A DNA stretch of 64,000 nt from Campylobacter concisus (GTDB lineage Bacteria > Campylobacterota > Campylobacteria > Campylobacterales > Campylobacteraceae). The stretch spans positions 1-64,000 of the forward strand of contig NZ_PIRQ01000001.1 of the NCBI RefSeq assembly GCF_003048535.1, read 5' to 3'. The position numbers were made by a program, and so were the translations under genes. Positions 63,775 through 64,000 of this stretch are shown one piece after another. A model generated the notes under the pieces. It did no database searches and had not been told where the DNA came from. It worked only from the letters and a program-made list of their open reading frames with translations. The number at the start of each line of letters is the position of its first letter. Within the stretch, counting starts at the first letter, position 1.

Positions 63775-63911
63775 AAATTTTCTCCATAATTTTATTGCCA
63801 GATTCTACGTTAAAACGCCTTTTATATCTATAAAAATTTACAAATTTACAATGAAATAAGGAAAATTCTGCTATATTTTGGGCTAAAAATTTGTATTCAT
63901 AAAGGAAATAG

Positions 63912-64000
63912 ATGGAAATCAAAACAAAAGCTCTAGATAGCGTAAATACCCTAGCTAGCACAACTATAAGTGCAGATGCTATAAAATCTAGCGTAGAAAA
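63912..64000 (+). CDS. tig: Trigger factor, N-terminal fragment (cut by window end)
   Basis: ATG at 63912 with AAAGGAAAT upstream opens a frame to the window edge. The visible 29 residues (MEIKTKALDSVNTLASTTIS..) resemble the start of Campylobacter trigger factor, and tig next to folE and fliI is the known Campylobacter order. Trigger factor is the ribosome-bound chaperone. Only the start of the ribosome-binding domain is visible. Confidence 0.75.
   Translation, partial: MEIKTKALDSVNTLASTTISADAIKSSVE

Noticed and set aside
1-64000. CRISPR arrays, insertion sequences, prophage genes
   Set aside because: No regularly spaced direct repeats, transposase, integrase or phage structural genes were seen on either strand.

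Overview
The window is chromosomal DNA from an epsilonproteobacterium, almost certainly a Campylobacter. A species outside C. jejuni/C. coli, of the C. concisus/curvus/showae type, is the best guess. This rests on low G+C, AAATTTA-rich codon use, many TTG/GTG starts, the order tig-folE-fliI, infC after thrS, and typical Campylobacter proteins (DsbI, PycA, MntP, ZnuABC, ThrRS without a full TGS domain). The species call is inference; no rRNA is present.

Layout. 1-306: C-terminus of a type I secreted adhesin, closed by a terminator. 507-1530: a dead periplasmic metal/haem-binding protein gene with a lost start codon, two stops and a frameshift. 1735-6000: arylsulfate sulfotransferase AssT, divergent from a carboxymuconolactone-decarboxylase-like gene and a DsbA/DsbI-type thiol oxidase pair. 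6048-9039: a two-component system and a stand-alone LapA-type retention module. 9132-13002: thiD, an RDD protein, purM, coaE and dapF. 13230-15575: rplT, rpmI and a C69 peptidase. 15576-19341: a long structured leader, metE and a divergent MTHFR-family gene. 19342-20224: gene remnants and tRNA-Val. 20299-29059: alanine symporter, an unrecognised protein, rarA, a NimA-like flavoprotein, ung, a YbaK-like deacylase, thrS and infC.

29060-33030 is an accessory patch. A G+C-rich gdhA sits between a decayed and an intact copy of the same SUKH (SMI1/KNR4) immunity-type gene, next to a broken beta-propeller gene. 33035-39926 is housekeeping: pycA, hemJ, TM2-SHOCT, lspA, glmM, rpsT, prfA and a di-Mop protein. 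40091-40323 is the wreck of a flavocytochrome-type gene. 40351-45617 holds a winged-helix protein, dgkA, xth, a PAS/GGDEF-like/EAL protein overlapping a di-haem peroxidase, and a pseudopilin. 45870-51674 holds a MATE pump and a zinc-uptake locus (ZnuA, a DUF1007-NicO fusion, ZnuC, ZnuB) divergent from a Fur-family regulator, with a perfect inverted repeat between them. 51665-61315 carries a thioesterase, methyltransferase, EamA transporter, DUF4197 protein, mntP, tRNA-Glu and an overlapping operon nfo-fadL-fadD-AAA ATPase. 61316-61897 holds a degenerate ORF, then fliI, folE and the start of tig.

Working together: AssT needs a disulfide, and the adjacent Dsb pair is the expected oxidase. MetE and the MTHFR-like protein would form the methionine-from-5-methyl-THF branch. 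ZnuABC, NicO and the Fur-family protein form a metal-starvation module. FadL and FadD would take up and activate exogenous long-chain fatty acids. No CRISPR array, insertion sequence or prophage was seen. The most interesting parts are the metE leader, the SUKH duplication around gdhA, the orphan retention module, the Zur-like operator and the peroxidase/EAL operon.
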